NCBI GenBank assembly: GCA_028673005.1 | Contig: CM054117.1 | Location: 2,170,001-2,234,000 of the forward strand | Length of the DNA stretch: 64,000 bases | Reading direction: 5' to 3' | Source of the DNA: Tanypteryx hageni | Lineage: Eukaryota; Arthropoda; Insecta; Odonata; Petaluridae | Part shown: piece by piece, positions 33,170-44,745 of the stretch | Layout of the letters: each line of letters begins with the position of its first letter | Numbering within the stretch: position 1 is the first letter of the stretch | The notes under the pieces: generated by a model | Told to the model about the DNA's origin: nothing | Databases searched by the model: none | What the model saw: the letters and a program-made list of their open reading frames with translations, nothing else | Position numbers and translations under genes: made by a program

Positions 33170-34560
33170 AACACGTGTTTCTAAGACCTTTTGAGATTTT
33201 TGAGACTATATTGGCCGACCTAATAGTGGGATATTCCACGAGCATGCAAATTTCGCGTTAATCGTGTGAGAGGCAGTGAAAACCTAGTGGCGCACTATCT
33301 ATCGCGTATGTTTCATGCAGAGGATCCTTCGACGGACGCCGCCGAAATAAATGTGCTGCACCATATACCGACCTCATTCGTTTCGCTGCTTTAATATCAA
33401 AAAAGAAACGACCAATGTTGGAATTTATAAGAAGAGCTGAAAAGGGGGCGGAAGGTGCGGGACTTCAGTATCAAAACAGGATTGCTAGCCCATAGGAATG
33501 CCAAAAATAAGAGGAGGCGAATGGTAGGTAGTTCTTTCCGCCCTCCGCTCGGTGATCATCAAGTTTTACCACCACTCTGTATTTGGGGAGCATTTGGTCG
33601 TCCCCAAAACCTTTTTTAAGATATCGATGGATTTTTACTGGCAAAATTTATACGGCTATATTTTAAAACACGTGAGGAGGTGTCCCGATTGCCAGAGAGC
33701 GATACCAGCCTCCAATGGAAATGTCGGGATGCATGCGACCGGAGTCGCCAGCCGTCCGTGGGAAAAGATTTTTGTAGATCATGTGCGACCCGTTACGAGG
33801 ACACGAAGCGGAAATATTGCCATTCTAGTCGTTATCGATGCGTTCACCAAGTTTACCTTCCTGATTCCGGTCAAAAAAGTCGACGCCAGATCCACCGCTA
33901 TTTGGCTCGATGCTATTTCAAGATTTCTGCTTGTCATTAGGAATGAAACACATGATCCTAACCCCATATCACCCGCAGCCGTCCCACGCTGAGAGGTTCA
34001 GCCGAAATTTGAAGTTCGCACCCACGATCTACCATACGGTGACCAGACGCGTTGGGACGAAAATATCCACCTCTTGAACATTGCATTCAACTCGTCGAAG
34101 CACGAGTCAACCGGGTGTACACCAGCCAGCATTTTCTTCGGGAGGGAGTTGCAGTCGCCGCTGGATATACAGTGGGACATCACCGAAGAGTGGATAAGCG
34201 AAGATCGGCGGGTGAGAATTGAGAAGCGGTGGAACGAGGCATTGCAGAAGCTGCAGGCAGCGAATAGGCGAGTAGCGAAGAGATACAACGAGAGTCGAAA
34301 GGAGCGCGAGTTTGAGGTCGGGGACATGGCCCTCGTAAGAATTCGCTCATTAAGTTCAGCGGCTCATCAGAGGTCTTCTAAACTCATGAGGCAGTGGGCT
34401 CGTCCCTTGGTAATAGGGAACCCCGGTGACGGTTTAGTTGAAAGACCCCAGGTCCGGTGTCATCGTCCGTCGGGCTCATGTATCCCAGTTAAAAAAATAC
34501 GTGACCGACGTCAAGAGGCAGGATATGGAAACTTAATTGGACTGGGGAAGATGCAGATAA
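33170..34560 (+). pseudogene. Ty3/gypsy RNase H end and integrase, decayed
   Basis: The segment begins with the end of RNase H and its linker (NRVRGSENLVAHYLSRMF, about 33265-33320). A frame from about 33525 carries the integrase H2C2 finger (IIKFYHHSVFGEHL with CPDCQRA) and the first part of the catalytic core: RPWEKIFVDHV (first Asp), VVIDAFTKF. The frame is lost around 33960. LTPYHPQPSHAERFSRNLKF (the Glu region) follows in another frame. From 34074 it reads FNSSKHESTGCTPASIFFGR, KRYNESRKEREFEVGDMALV and MRQWARPLVI. Part of the core between the first Asp and Glu is missing. The enzyme would insert retrotransposon cDNA; this copy is inactive. Upstream gag, protease and reverse transcriptase are absent. 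Confidence 0.88.
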
Positions 34561-34919
34561 ATAGGGGGAGGATGAGCCATATACAGTTCTGTTGAAAGTT
34601 TATGGAACCTAAATGCGTCACGTGATGCAGAGGAAGGTGGTTGTGGAGGGGTAGGCGGCTGTGGAGGGGGAAAGCTTAAGGGAAAGTGAAACAATTGAGC
34701 GGAGCTCTGCAGGACAGGCAAGTCATTTGAATTGGTGGGAGCTTACGCAAAGTAAGATACGCGATTGAAAAGTATGTGTTACAAATTGGGGAATAGGGTC
34801 ATTTTAAAAGACGAAAATTAAAGTAATTGGTTATCCGCCAACATTTATTTGCACTACATGCAATGCAACATCGAAAGCGTTCAATATATTAAAATGGAAG
34901 CAACTTATTGTGTTATATA

Positions 34920-35270
34920 TTAGTTATACGATGAGTATACGAATCGGCGAATACTGAAAACAATACACAAAAAAACACTAACTACTACAGAACTAAAACT
35001 AATCCTCATCACTTTCTTCACTTTAAGTGTCTGAACACTTTTAATAGAAATAGTGATCCCTTCCGCTGCTTCTGTCTTCATAAACATAAAAACATTATGA
35101 ATGATTTCTAGTGCTTGACTATGGATCACTTTTTTATTCCCTAACTTGGAAGTCGATGGAACGGTATCCATGATAATAAGATTAAAAACACGGCTAAAAG
35201 TACAAAATAACTGAGAAAAACGAATCAAAGAGTAACAGTGAATAACAAATACACGACAACAAAACAGCAA
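34920..35270 (-). CDS. Small ORF, possible HTH transposase N-terminus
   Basis: The minus frame contains MDTVPSTSKLGNKKVIHSQA and LEIIHNVFMFMKTEAAEGIT. This resembles the start of some DDE transposon proteins in which a Ser-rich leader precedes a helix-turn-helix, but the matching HTH and catalytic domain are not seen. The upstream 38 codons are hydrophobic and probably not coding; the Met before DTVPST is the likelier start. It lies between the gypsy remnant and a candidate LTR. Identity remains unproven. Confidence 0.3.
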   Translation of the reverse strand: MLFCCRVFVIHCYSLIRFSQLFCTFSRVFNLIIMDTVPSTSKLGNKKVIHSQALEIIHNVFMFMKTEAAEGITISIKSVQTLKVKKVMRISFSSVVVSVFLCIVFSIRRFVYSSYN

Positions 35271-35614
35271 TCAGGACAACCATAATAAGCAACGAAAAAA
35301 CGTGAAAACAAAAGAGCAATCAACTCTTACAACAAAAAAAAAGAAGCAATAACGGGAATGAAAACAAGAAGCAATAACTGTAAAGAAAATGAACAATAAC
35401 AAGAAATAACGAGAGGATAATAACGAAGGAACTGAAGTTCAGTGGAGCGAAGCAGAAAGATCGGCAGCGAAGGCACTAGGAGACAGTCTCAAACGAGAAT
35501 GACTGATTACCCCATGCGTATATACCCTCACCCCCGCGTAGCACGCTTTCGAGAATGGACTCTTCCGTGCTGAATTCGTGTTTGTGCGCAGGTGCCATAA
35601 GCTTTCAATAGATC

Positions 35615-35865
35615 TGTAGAAGGCTCTCCCTAGAAAACGGGAAGGCGGCGCTAGTGTCGGTGGTCGTCATTTGACCGGGGGAGGGAGGAGGAGACTAGGA
35701 TATAAGGCGAAGCGACCGGGGACGAGATGCTTCTCTTGGCGATTGTGATCTGAGTAACCAGCATCTCGGCCACTGGAATAAAGAGCTTCTTCTGAAGAAC
35801 CTGTCATTTTTTCCCACACGTTCCCGATAAAATATAAGTATATTTACGACACTCTTTCCGCTACA
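35615..35865 (+). mobile_element. Candidate solo LTR
   Basis: The 251-bp segment begins TGTAGAAGG and ends TTTCCGCTACA, giving the short inverted TGTAG/CTACA ends of an LTR. It contains a TATA-like aggatataaggc (about 35697) followed by an aataaag polyadenylation-like signal (about 35779), in the order expected for U3, R and U5. No second copy, target duplication or primer-binding site was recognised. It could belong to the gypsy element at 33170-34560, but this is inference. Confidence 0.4.
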
Positions 35866-36740
35866 AACTTCGTGTAAAGTCTACGTAAGTGAATAGACTG
35901 CAACCGTATAGGATACCCTGTGCCAGCATTTGAGATGATTATGTGGATATAATGACGTTCAAATCAAATGATTACAATCTGTATGTAACATATTTCTTAG
36001 CCAAATTGACAAATCTGCGCACCTGGCTTTAATAATTTTTACAGTTTTGGAAGTTATCTATGGTGTCACTTCGAAACGACGGAATAGAATAAAATCATCT
36101 ACTAGGATCTATGGGGAAAATAATTCATATATATATTTTAAAATTTACATTCACGGATTCAAGGTAAAACAGTGAAGAAGGTGGCTTTTATCAAGTTAAA
36201 ATCGAAGAATGTACTGTGCTGTGGAATGCGACAGCTCTATGTAACGAAACAAGTATTTTATCTTCTTTAGGATATTATTTAGTATGATATGAATTGATGA
36301 ACTAAACCCCTTAGCTGCCCCTATTGATGGAAGACCCTGAGCAACACCTCCCTTGCGTAAACGTATCGTGTCTATAAGACAATGTGGAACAATATCTCTG
36401 CCTCTTTTTTCATCATTATAACCTCATTCGAATATTCTCTCTCCTTAAAGAAACTGATTACAAGGACTCTCCCTCATACTTCCTCTCACCAAAAAATTAT
36501 TATTTATACCTTTTCACCCTGCCGCTTTTAATTCTCTCTCCTTTCTACTCCTTTCCCTTCTTCATCTATTTAATTTTTTCTATGCTCCTCACTTGAAGTG
36601 TTAACAATGTAAGGAAATCATATACCTTATAAGCTGTTTTAATGACATTGTTTGCAAAGCCGTCCTAATTCTTTTTCGTAAACAAAGAGTCAATTTTACC
36701 AGATTCAGCCTTCTTTAAATAGTATGCGGAGCTATTTGAG
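35866..36740. other. No gene recognised
   Basis: AT-rich, with a C/T-rich stretch at 36395-36595 that gives a spurious 70-codon frame. Confidence 0.4.
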
Positions 36741-37400
36741 GATAGCAAGTGTGTGAAAAAAGGAAAATTAAGGTAATAGAGGAGGAGAATAATGACTGGC
36801 AGAGGAATGGAATCGGATGGAAGCCTTGGAAAGAGAGGCAGAGAGGAGGTTGGGGAATGGAAGAGGAGGGGGAGAAGAGGTTCAGAAGGGAATGGAGGTG
36901 CAGGGAAATAGGGAGGGAGATAGGAGAGGGGATAGGGAAAGGGGACCATGTGTGATTAAGCAGCAAACGGATGCGGCCAGGATGGGGGAGGGAACAAGGC
37001 TTTTCGTATTTCAATTATTTTGACATTTTCTTCCGTGGGAGTGTAATGCGAAACGAATGAATATCACGTACAGGGCGGATCTTTTCCGAGAAGGGGGAAT
37101 GGGGAGAGCATATACAAAAAGAAATAGGTTGGGATGGAGTGAGTTGCGGAGAGAGAGTCAGACATGAAGAATGAAGTTTGTATGGGAAAGGTAGGCAGGA
37201 TAAAGAGGGTGAGGAGAGGAACAAAGAGGGCGAGTTGAGAATAGGAGGAGGTGATGACTGGAGCATTTTGGATGTTAGGTGTAGCAAGAAAGGGTTATTC
37301 GAGGGGTCTCCCGGAATGACTGAAAACAACAAGAACAAGGGCATTCGAGGAAAAGAGGATTGGGTTTCTGGGATACGGAGAAAAGAGGGGTAATGCTACA
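36741..37400. repeat. Purine-rich low-complexity block
   Basis: G/A-rich on the plus strand in two parts (36770-36950 and about 37080-37390), separated by a short mixed segment. Overlapping frames on both strands (Pro/Leu/Ser-rich on the minus strand, Glu/Arg/Gly-rich on the plus strand) are low-complexity artefacts. Confidence 0.8.
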
Positions 37401-38339
37401 GATTCAGAAGACTAAGCACAGTCGTACTTTCAATGGGTAAATAATACTCCCATCCTTTGATATTTCCACTCCTTTTAATCATTGTAGATAATTTACGCTT
37501 AGGTGTAAGACGCCCACGTTTCATTATGCCTATAATGGTTAGAAATAAAGTAACATGAATCCCTCTGAACCATATTGAATAGTGAATAGCTGGCAAAGAT
37601 TCTAAGTGGTGAAACCCTTACAAATCTCTTACGTAATACGCAAATTTGTATTAACCTTCCGCAACGTTTTAGAAATCTGCGTAAATGTTACGAATCAAAT
37701 TCACCAACGTGTCTGAGAACATGGACAATTTTGACTCCAATTAAAATAGAAAATCAGCATGCACGTTTATGCAAATCTCATTACATGTAAAATTGATGTT
37801 TAATTTTTCATATTGGAAAATCCTCAGCCGAAATTTAACCAATAGGAGCTTAGGTCAAAGTAAAGTTTGGAGAAAAACTTCTCTTTCTATGGAACCCATT
37901 GAACCACGGCGATGGCATTCCAAGGTAACTATATAATCCTAGTATGATAATCGCCCTTCTGTATGAGCAAAATTAACGTATAGCACGTCCATGCAATAAA
38001 TCCCGCTGCCTTAGTGTCGTCGATGGTACGTATTCTAGAAAACACCAAAATAGCGAAGTAAATTTTCGCTAAGGACACATCACTTAGCCATAATCACATC
38101 ACATACGTGCCGATGTGCACTATGAGACATTGGATGCCTCGCATACGGATTACTAAACACTTGTTATTTTTAATAGTAATTCATAAGTCTACTTCCAAAA
38201 ATCTAATTATTGTTAAAAACATTAAGAGTAGTAAGATCGTAGTTGCAACCATCAAGACAGAATAAATCGCGCTTGGAATGGGTTAATACTTCACTCGCAA
38301 CCACTCATCGCTGCATAATGGCAGGTGCTAGAGTAGATA
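37401..38339. other. No gene recognised
   Basis: Unique-looking AT-rich sequence. A 66-codon minus frame (37596-37396) has no recognised domain. Confidence 0.4.
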
Positions 38340-38685
38340 CCATAGATCAGGGGCCTGCAACCTTTTCAGCCTTGAGAGCGCATTTGCGAAATCAAAGGAT
38401 TGCGGGCGCCAATTGGGGTATACACAGAAAAATAAAGCGAAAAGAAATGTGTTAGATTTTTTTTTATTTCAAACAAAAATATTTTGGTTTGAATACAAAA
38501 TTTATTAATAATAAAGAAGGAGAATCTTGAAATTTTTAATGAGAAAATTGAATTTGTAATTCTGTACTATCTTATTGCACCTCCCCAGCAAATGACTGCC
38601 ATAGCCCTAGCAGCGGGCTCCAAGGAATTTTATGAAGGGCGCCATGGCACCCGCGGGCGCCGGGTTGAGGGGCCCTGCCATAGAT
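38340..38685. mobile_element. hAT MITE with perfect 8-bp target duplication
   Basis: Inverted ends CAGGGGCCTGCAACC (38348-38362) and GGTTGAGGGGCCCTG (38663-38677) enclose about 330 bp. Each is flanked by an identical 8-bp direct repeat ccatagat (38340-38347 and 38678-38685), the hallmark of hAT transposition. The word gcgggcgcc occurs near both ends. No coding capacity. The intact duplication suggests a comparatively recent insertion. Confidence 0.93.
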
Positions 38686-39680
38686 AACATCGCGAAATAA
38701 AAGTAATCAGGAAGTAAATCAATGCCGCAATTCTTGCGGTTCTGCTCGAAGATGGGATTTGAATGAAGTCGTGCTTCAAATCTAACTTAACTAATCTGTA
38801 AATATGAGGAATAATATCGAATAGTACCTGCCCCTCTTTTCTTTCACTGTCTTTAAATTACCAAAATAACACGCAACTTTTTCAGCATATATCACTTGTT
38901 AATGAGAATTGGTCTCTTGAAACACTTTTGTATGCATTGAAAAGTGTTATATTTACAGTTTTTCTGGTATTTCTCTTATATATTTCCTTATGTACGTAAT
39001 TTTATTGTTTTTTATTTTTCAATTATGTGTGTATCAGTCGCGTGAGCCTTTGTGTTTTTGCCTCTGTAAGTCGTGTTTCGGTCAAGAGACGCTTCACCAT
39101 TGTGTTAGAGTGTGTTTCAGAAGAGGGCTCCTGCACTCCATGGAATATTTTTAGTGTTTATTTCTTTCCTTTACTATTATTTGGCATTCCTTTTATTATT
39201 TCCTGTTACTTTGTGTGACACTATTAAATTACGAAATTGGAGTTTATTACTTTATGTATATTACCTTCGTAGTAGACTTCACTTTGTATTAATAGTTTAA
39301 TTTCCCAGGTAACTAAAGTTATTCTCAGCATTTGAAAAGGAGGCTTGAAGCAAAAGCAAATTACTATAAAGGTGTATACTGCACAGCGTGTGTGCCGTGC
39401 TGGGAGATCATGTATTCTGTACATAAATTCAACAATAGCCAAGGTTTAGGTACAGAATACACGTTTTTGTGAGTACGATTGCAGAAACACAAGTGTGTTT
39501 ATTTTAGCAGTAGCACATCCTGACATCAATTAATCTATTCTATTAAAAATTTTCTTTCCTTTTCTTCCGTTACTCTGCTGAAATAGCGTTGAAATAGGAG
39601 ATGAGGAAAACAGTAAAAACGTCGGGAGGATATTATTCCGCATTTTTGGAAGCATGACTGGATGAGAAAGAGGTTCGATT
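38686..39680. other. No gene recognised
   Basis: AT-rich. Two overlapping frames at 39027-39300 encode hydrophobic low-complexity sequence without a recognised domain. Confidence 0.4.
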
Positions 39681-39779
39681 GCCTTTTTTATTGTCTTTCT
39701 CTTTTTCTCTCTTCATATATTTATTTTTTTGCTTTTCGATTCCGGGTGATTTGTATCCCATGTCAATCCATCATAGAGG

Positions 39780-40350
39780 ACGCGATATGCAGAGGATGCG
39801 GCCAGTAGGAAGGGAAGAGGCAGGAGGGCGGGAAAAATGGCAGTGGGAAGGGGTGGAGGAGAGCGGGAGGGAGAGAGAGAGAGGGAGAGTGGGAGGGAGA
39901 GAGAGAGGGAGAGTGGGAGGGAGTGGGAAAGAGATGAACGTTTTTATTTTTTACCCAACAATCGCTACGGTATCGGACCGTGACTTTCGTATTGGCGTGG
40001 GTGCGTGCGTCTCCCATGGGAAGAAACGTAGAAAGAGAGGCTGAGAGAGAGGGAAAGAGTGAGTGAGAGAGAGTGAGGCTGAAAGGAAGGGGAGAGGGAG
40101 GAATAGATTGAGGGGGAGACGAAGGCGAGTGAAGAAGGGAGAGAGAGGGAGTGAGAGAGAGAGAGGGAGGGAGGGAGGCAGAGAGGGAGAGGGAGGTAAA
40201 AGGTGAAAGGGAGAGAGGGAGGGAGAGAGAGAGTGAAAGAGAGAGGAAAATAGATAGAGGGGAGAGAGAGAGCGAAAGAGGGAGACAAAGAGAACGAAAG
40301 AGTGAGAGCGGAAGAGAGAGAGAACGAAAGAGGGAGAGAAGCGGAATGCC
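39780..40350. repeat. Long purine-rich (GA)-type block
   Basis: 39800-39935 and 40025-40345 are almost entirely G and A on the plus strand, with repeated gagagaga and gggag words, interrupted at about 39936-40024 by mixed sequence. The 221-, 162- and 137-codon minus-strand frames (Ser/Leu/Pro-rich) are artefacts of this composition. Confidence 0.85.
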
Positions 40351-40964
40351 CAGAGCAAACCCGACCCTTGTAACCCACCGTTGTCTGGTTTTGTGATTTC
40401 GCTTCCTGCTTTTATGACATCTTTCCAATCAGTACGCAAATATTTTCTCGGGTAATGATTAATATTTTCATGGATTTTTGAGGAAGGTTTTCTTTTGGAA
40501 AAAATTATTATATTTTAAATCTACGGAAGGAAGATGTTAACTCATTGAGCTTATATACCATGCTTGAATTATTTCGTGCAATCTGCGCATTTCATTTGCT
40601 AAGCATCGTTGTAATGGATAATTTCATTTTACGAATTATCATTGTGTCAATTTCTGGAAAAGATTCGTTATATTTTAATTTGGGATAAATATAGACGCAG
40701 GTATGGAATAAAAATTTTAATTTCCTAAACTTAGTACTTATCAGATGTTTAATGACTTCACTTTCTTTATCTTGCGTATATCTTCCATTATATTTCCTCT
40801 TATTAGGAGTTTCTTTCTTCTGAAAGTCCTTTTGCTTTAGCTATTCCAGAACTCATTTCATTGGCTCAATTTGCTTCCCTCGTTATGATGCTCCCAAGGT
40901 GTTATTAGTATGAGTCTTGTTATAATAGCTTCCCGCCAACACCTATGTTTACGTTTTCTTCTTT

Positions 40965-41590
40965 TATCGATGTTTACACGACCCTGGAGTTTTTAAATTT
41001 ATTTTCATTGCGTATTACTGTTATTACTAGTCTATTTATGATTTTCTTGAGTTCCTTTTCCTTTCTTGCTGGAAGTAGCCCACCATCGGCGTAATTTTCT
41101 GTTCCAGTTAAACTAGCTCCACACTTCAAATCTCCTATGACTTCTAGTCTCTTACATAAACCTTTCTCCACATTTATTTAGTAGAACCGGCGATAGACAA
41201 GAGTTCTATCTTACATCTCTAACGATATTTACTCTGTTGGTGCCAGCATTCTTCAATCTGACCTTCAAACTTGATTAACATATAGATTCCTAATCAGTCT
41301 GCTGTCATTCCAAACTTCACCTATATCCTTTTATATTCTCATCAGGATTGCACAATTTACTCTATCAAAGACCAGTCGACGTATCATATGTAGCAATCTT
41401 TGCTGCAATCTATTGCTTTTTCTGATATGATTCTCAACACACCAATAGCATCTGTTTCATCCTTCTTTTCTGAAGTCGACCTGATCTTCTACTAGCATTT
41501 CTTCACCATTTTTCTCTAGGCTTTTATTAAAAGTTCTCGTGATAATCTTCAAAATGTGTGAAAGAAGACTTATCATCCTGTAATTTTATC
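40965..41590 (-). pseudogene. RTE/BovB-like LINE, RT domain fragment
   Basis: Minus-strand frames match the same family as 55757-57438: a LKIITRTFNKSLEKNGEEML segment, DIGEVWNDSRLIRNLYV, then IGDLKCGASLTGTENYADGG. The catalytic YADD box reads YADG, and the segment closes with KELKKIINRLV. Several stops and deletions are present. It ends near 41590, just before the piggyBac remnant. Confidence 0.75.
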
Positions 41591-41682
41591 ATTGCATTGT
41601 CTTTGGCATCAAATTTAGAAGGACCATTGCTACTTCTGATATTGCTACTTGTACTAATCAATGAAATTCAATACATCTTACT

Positions 41683-43345
41683 ATTTATTCTTTATGACAG
41701 TAAGTGTCACACAGATAACAACCGTACATGTTGCAAGTAGTCGTACATTTCCTATCCCTCATTCTTGGAAACTTGGTACGTCTGCCTTTCCCTGGTGGCA
41801 AAGGTCTTAGTGGTTTATCTGGATTCTTATAGAGAAATCTGAGATTTTTCAAGCTCCAACAGTAACTCCATTCAATGATAGCCTTTTGTTTTGTTCCATT
41901 CAGCGTTCATTTAAACCCAAATAAATGTAAGCTTACCAGCATTGTAAAATATGACCATTGACCAACCTCTTGACATTCGTTTCACTGTATGTTCTCATTA
42001 GCTTATCCAGTGTATCGAATCCTTATTTAGATGCAATGTAATAAAGAACTATATTCGCCTCAGCATGTTGCCCATGAGAGATATCCGGTGTACAATTCAA
42101 GATGTTAACGAGCAAGAAAACCTTTACCCTATTTGGAGAGTAATAAAAAATTGGAGAAGAATCTCAAAAGGCAAACTTGGATGAATATTGCCCGATCCCT
42201 TTCGAAACGGAGAGGTCTAGAGGTATTTCAGGTAAAATACTTTCAATTGTTCCAAGTGTCCGCGGTCTCTTTTCTAATTCGAAATTCTACTTCTAAGTAG
42301 TGGCTTATAATGAAAAGATTTTTTAGTGATACGGCCAGAATTCTCAAATCTAGAACAATTCTTATGCCTTCAATTTTTCTCTTTGTTGCCTAACTGCTTT
42401 TCCATTGTACAATTAACCGCTGTACATAAAAGTCGTCTTTCTTTCACAAATTCCCCAGGTTCTTATGGTATATGCTGTATATATAAGGTCAACTTCTACT
42501 GAAAATAACCAGCTGCCCATCAATTGCAAAGTTCTCGTATGGAACAAAAGTTTTTTGTAATGTCTGAACCAGATACTAAAATAAGTGTTTTATAGGTACT
42601 ATCATATTTTCGCTGAGACATCTTCGCCGCTGCTCAACATCTTCGAATCGAAGGCATAAACAAATCTTATTATACATATTTCTAGCAATTGGATTATTGA
42701 AAATGGACCATCCATTCTCACTGCTCCACGAGTTTGACATTGTACGCTTTGCAGACTCCTGTCAATATCAATAGACCAATGAAATATCATAACTCTTCCA
42801 AATCTAAGTCATCCAAAAAGTTTGATGATTTAGTTCCCCTTCTTTGTTTGCCAAACGTGCAATTTCATTCGGTGTATTGTCTCTGAAAAATAAATGAAAA
42901 GTATCAGGGCTATAATTTGTCTTCCGCAGAGCAAATTTGTAGGGACCTCCTCTTTGTTGCAAAATAATTCATTGTCTTCCTTTTAAAGATTGAATAGGTT
43001 CCAAAAACAGTTTCCCTTTATTAATCCTCGGCCTTGAAAGAAAGGAGCTCATCAAAATACTCACAGTTATGATCCTATAATATTTTTTCTGCAGTTAATG
43101 GTAATTCAAAACGGTAAACACATGATAAACGAAAGGAATTATGAAATTATTATTCGTATAATAATTTGAATGATCGCACTAGTAATTCTGAATGAATTGG
43201 TTGCCAAAAAACGGCTGGTTCAGAAATATCTTCTTCGTCACATTAACCGTCTCCAGGTTCACAAAAATCTTGTCTCCGTCAGGACAAGATTCTTCACTTT
43301 TACTCATATCGTCATGTTCTTCATCATTCTCTAATTCACGAAGCA
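41683..43345 (-). pseudogene. piggyBac transposase, near full length, decayed
   Basis: The minus strand reads an acidic N-terminus (MLRELENDEEHDDMSKSEES, 43345 leftwards). A segment with YFIGLLILTGVCKAYN (about 42760-42830) and TFVPYENFAIDGQLVIFSRS (about 42500-42560) follows, aligning with the vDExlvxfRGR motif of piggyBac transposases with Glu replaced. The C-terminal Cys-rich domain is preserved: FLYKNPDKPLRPLPPGKGRR, then DRKCTTTCNMYGCYLCDTYC and HKE before a TAA (about 41688-41690). Many frameshifts and stops lie between. piggyBac transposases move DNA at TTAA sites; this copy is dead. Terminal repeats were not found. It is diverged from the pieces at 8351-8872 and 15053-15440. Confidence 0.8.
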
Positions 43346-43393
43346 TTTAAAGGAAACGCACTTCAGCATCTGGGGCGCAGAAGAAAGACTTAG

Positions 43394-43730
43394 GCCAGTG
43401 GTGAGCAACCTACGGCCCGTGGGCCGCATGCGGCCATCGAGAGCGTTTTATGCGGCCCACGAAGCAATTACTAAAGAGAAATTTAAGACAAATTCATAAC
43501 TTATAAATTCAAATTACAACAATAAAACACTTGATATTGAAATGCAAACACTAAAAACCTAATTTAGATGTGATTTTCACTGATATGGCACCTCAGACTC
43601 TCCAGTTCAGATCCGATTTATAGTCAAATCTGGCAAGCCGAAGCATTGACGACTCGCAATGCGGCCCGCCGAGGAATTCGCAACCGCCAATGCGGCCTGC
43701 CACGTAGAAAAGGTTGTCCCTCACTCTACT
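43394..43730. mobile_element. hAT-like MITE
   Basis: Left end CAGTGGTGAGCAACCTACGG and right end (reverse complement TAGAGTGAGGGACAACCTTT) form inverted termini. Both are followed inwards by gcggcc-rich sequence (cgcatgcggcc and caatgcggcctgcc). Length is about 335 bp. The flanking octamers (acttaggc and ctaagcaa) are not a clean duplication, so the insertion is older or the boundary is off by a few bases. Confidence 0.65.
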
Positions 43731-44139
43731 AAGCAATCATCCGCTCAGGTACTTCCCCCACCCTACCTTACGAGCTAAATAAAGGCAGAACGCTAAGTAG
43801 AACTGTCAACAAATTCCAATATTAGAACCGTGGCAACATTCAAAAAACTGCATAAGGCAGAGGTTCTCACATAGGTATTTCTAGGTGTCCGTCGACGCAA
43901 TTCCAAGTTACTGTTGATCTAATAGCGTTGCAGTGCCTAAGAGACAAAATACATTCCAAATCTCGTCATTCAACATTTGGTATGAATTAACCACTGGGTT
44001 TAGAACTTAGAAAAAGAAGTTAGTGATTTGCAATCTAAATTATCGACGCGGCAATCTGCATTTGCCAAATCTGTCTTAACACTGTGCACGTGCACAGATA
44101 TTTATAATCTTAATATATTATTGTGTAAGCCGTATTTTT

Positions 44140-44745
44140 ACTTTCTCCATATACGCTGTATAGGGGAAAGTATTGTTTTCATGAAAAAAATCTACTTCGA
44201 GATTTTAACGGAAATACATGTTTTGAGGTCCCCTGAACGCGTTTTGACCATTTTCTCGATGATGTCTGTGTGTGTGTGTGTGTGCGTGTGTATGTGATAG
44301 CTTTATTGTGGGTGCTCTAACAAAAACTATTAATCAAATCAACGCAAAATTTTATATTTAACATTTGTATGATTAGTTTTTGGTAAAAATCGGTCATCCG
44401 GAAGTGGGTGTTGACTCTTGTAACTTATCCGTTATTTTGAAATATTTTCTTTAATATTTGATAAATGTAAAACTATACTGGAATAAAAGTCGTAGGGAAT
44501 TTCATATTGTACAAACTTTGTTTGAAACATTTTTCCATATAATGCATTGTTTAACAGATATCCTATATTTTTAGCTGCCACCACCACGCCACCTACTGAC
44601 GGCTATAGTTATCAATTGACGCTCAGTTAGTTATCTTTTAGTAACGCTCCTTTTTCTTTTTCTAATTGTTGGAGCTTTGTGGCTATATCGAATATCAGAA
44701 GGCAATGGTTGGAGTTTATTTCTGTTCTTTGTAAAGTCTAAAATT
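44140..44745 (+). repeat. Dispersed ~600-bp repeat, copy 1
   Basis: Direct repeat of 50015-50590. Shared blocks are tctccatatacg, gaaagtattgtt...tcatgaaa, gatgatgtctgtgtgtgtgt, aaaactattaatca, aaaatcggtca...gaagtgggtgtt, and atcagaaggc...gtttatttctgttct. It contains a (TG)n run at about 44265-44285. No protein is recognised; it is probably a non-autonomous transposon of unknown family. Confidence 0.75.

Noticed and set aside
39763..40439. Minus-strand frames of 137-221 codons (Ser/Leu/Pro-rich)
   Set aside because: Complement of a purine-rich low-complexity tract; several frames are open at once and none has a domain.
43855..43880. hAT terminus cagaggttctcacatagg
   Set aside because: Resembles a hAT end, but no target duplication, partner end or coding remnant lies nearby; kept only as a note.
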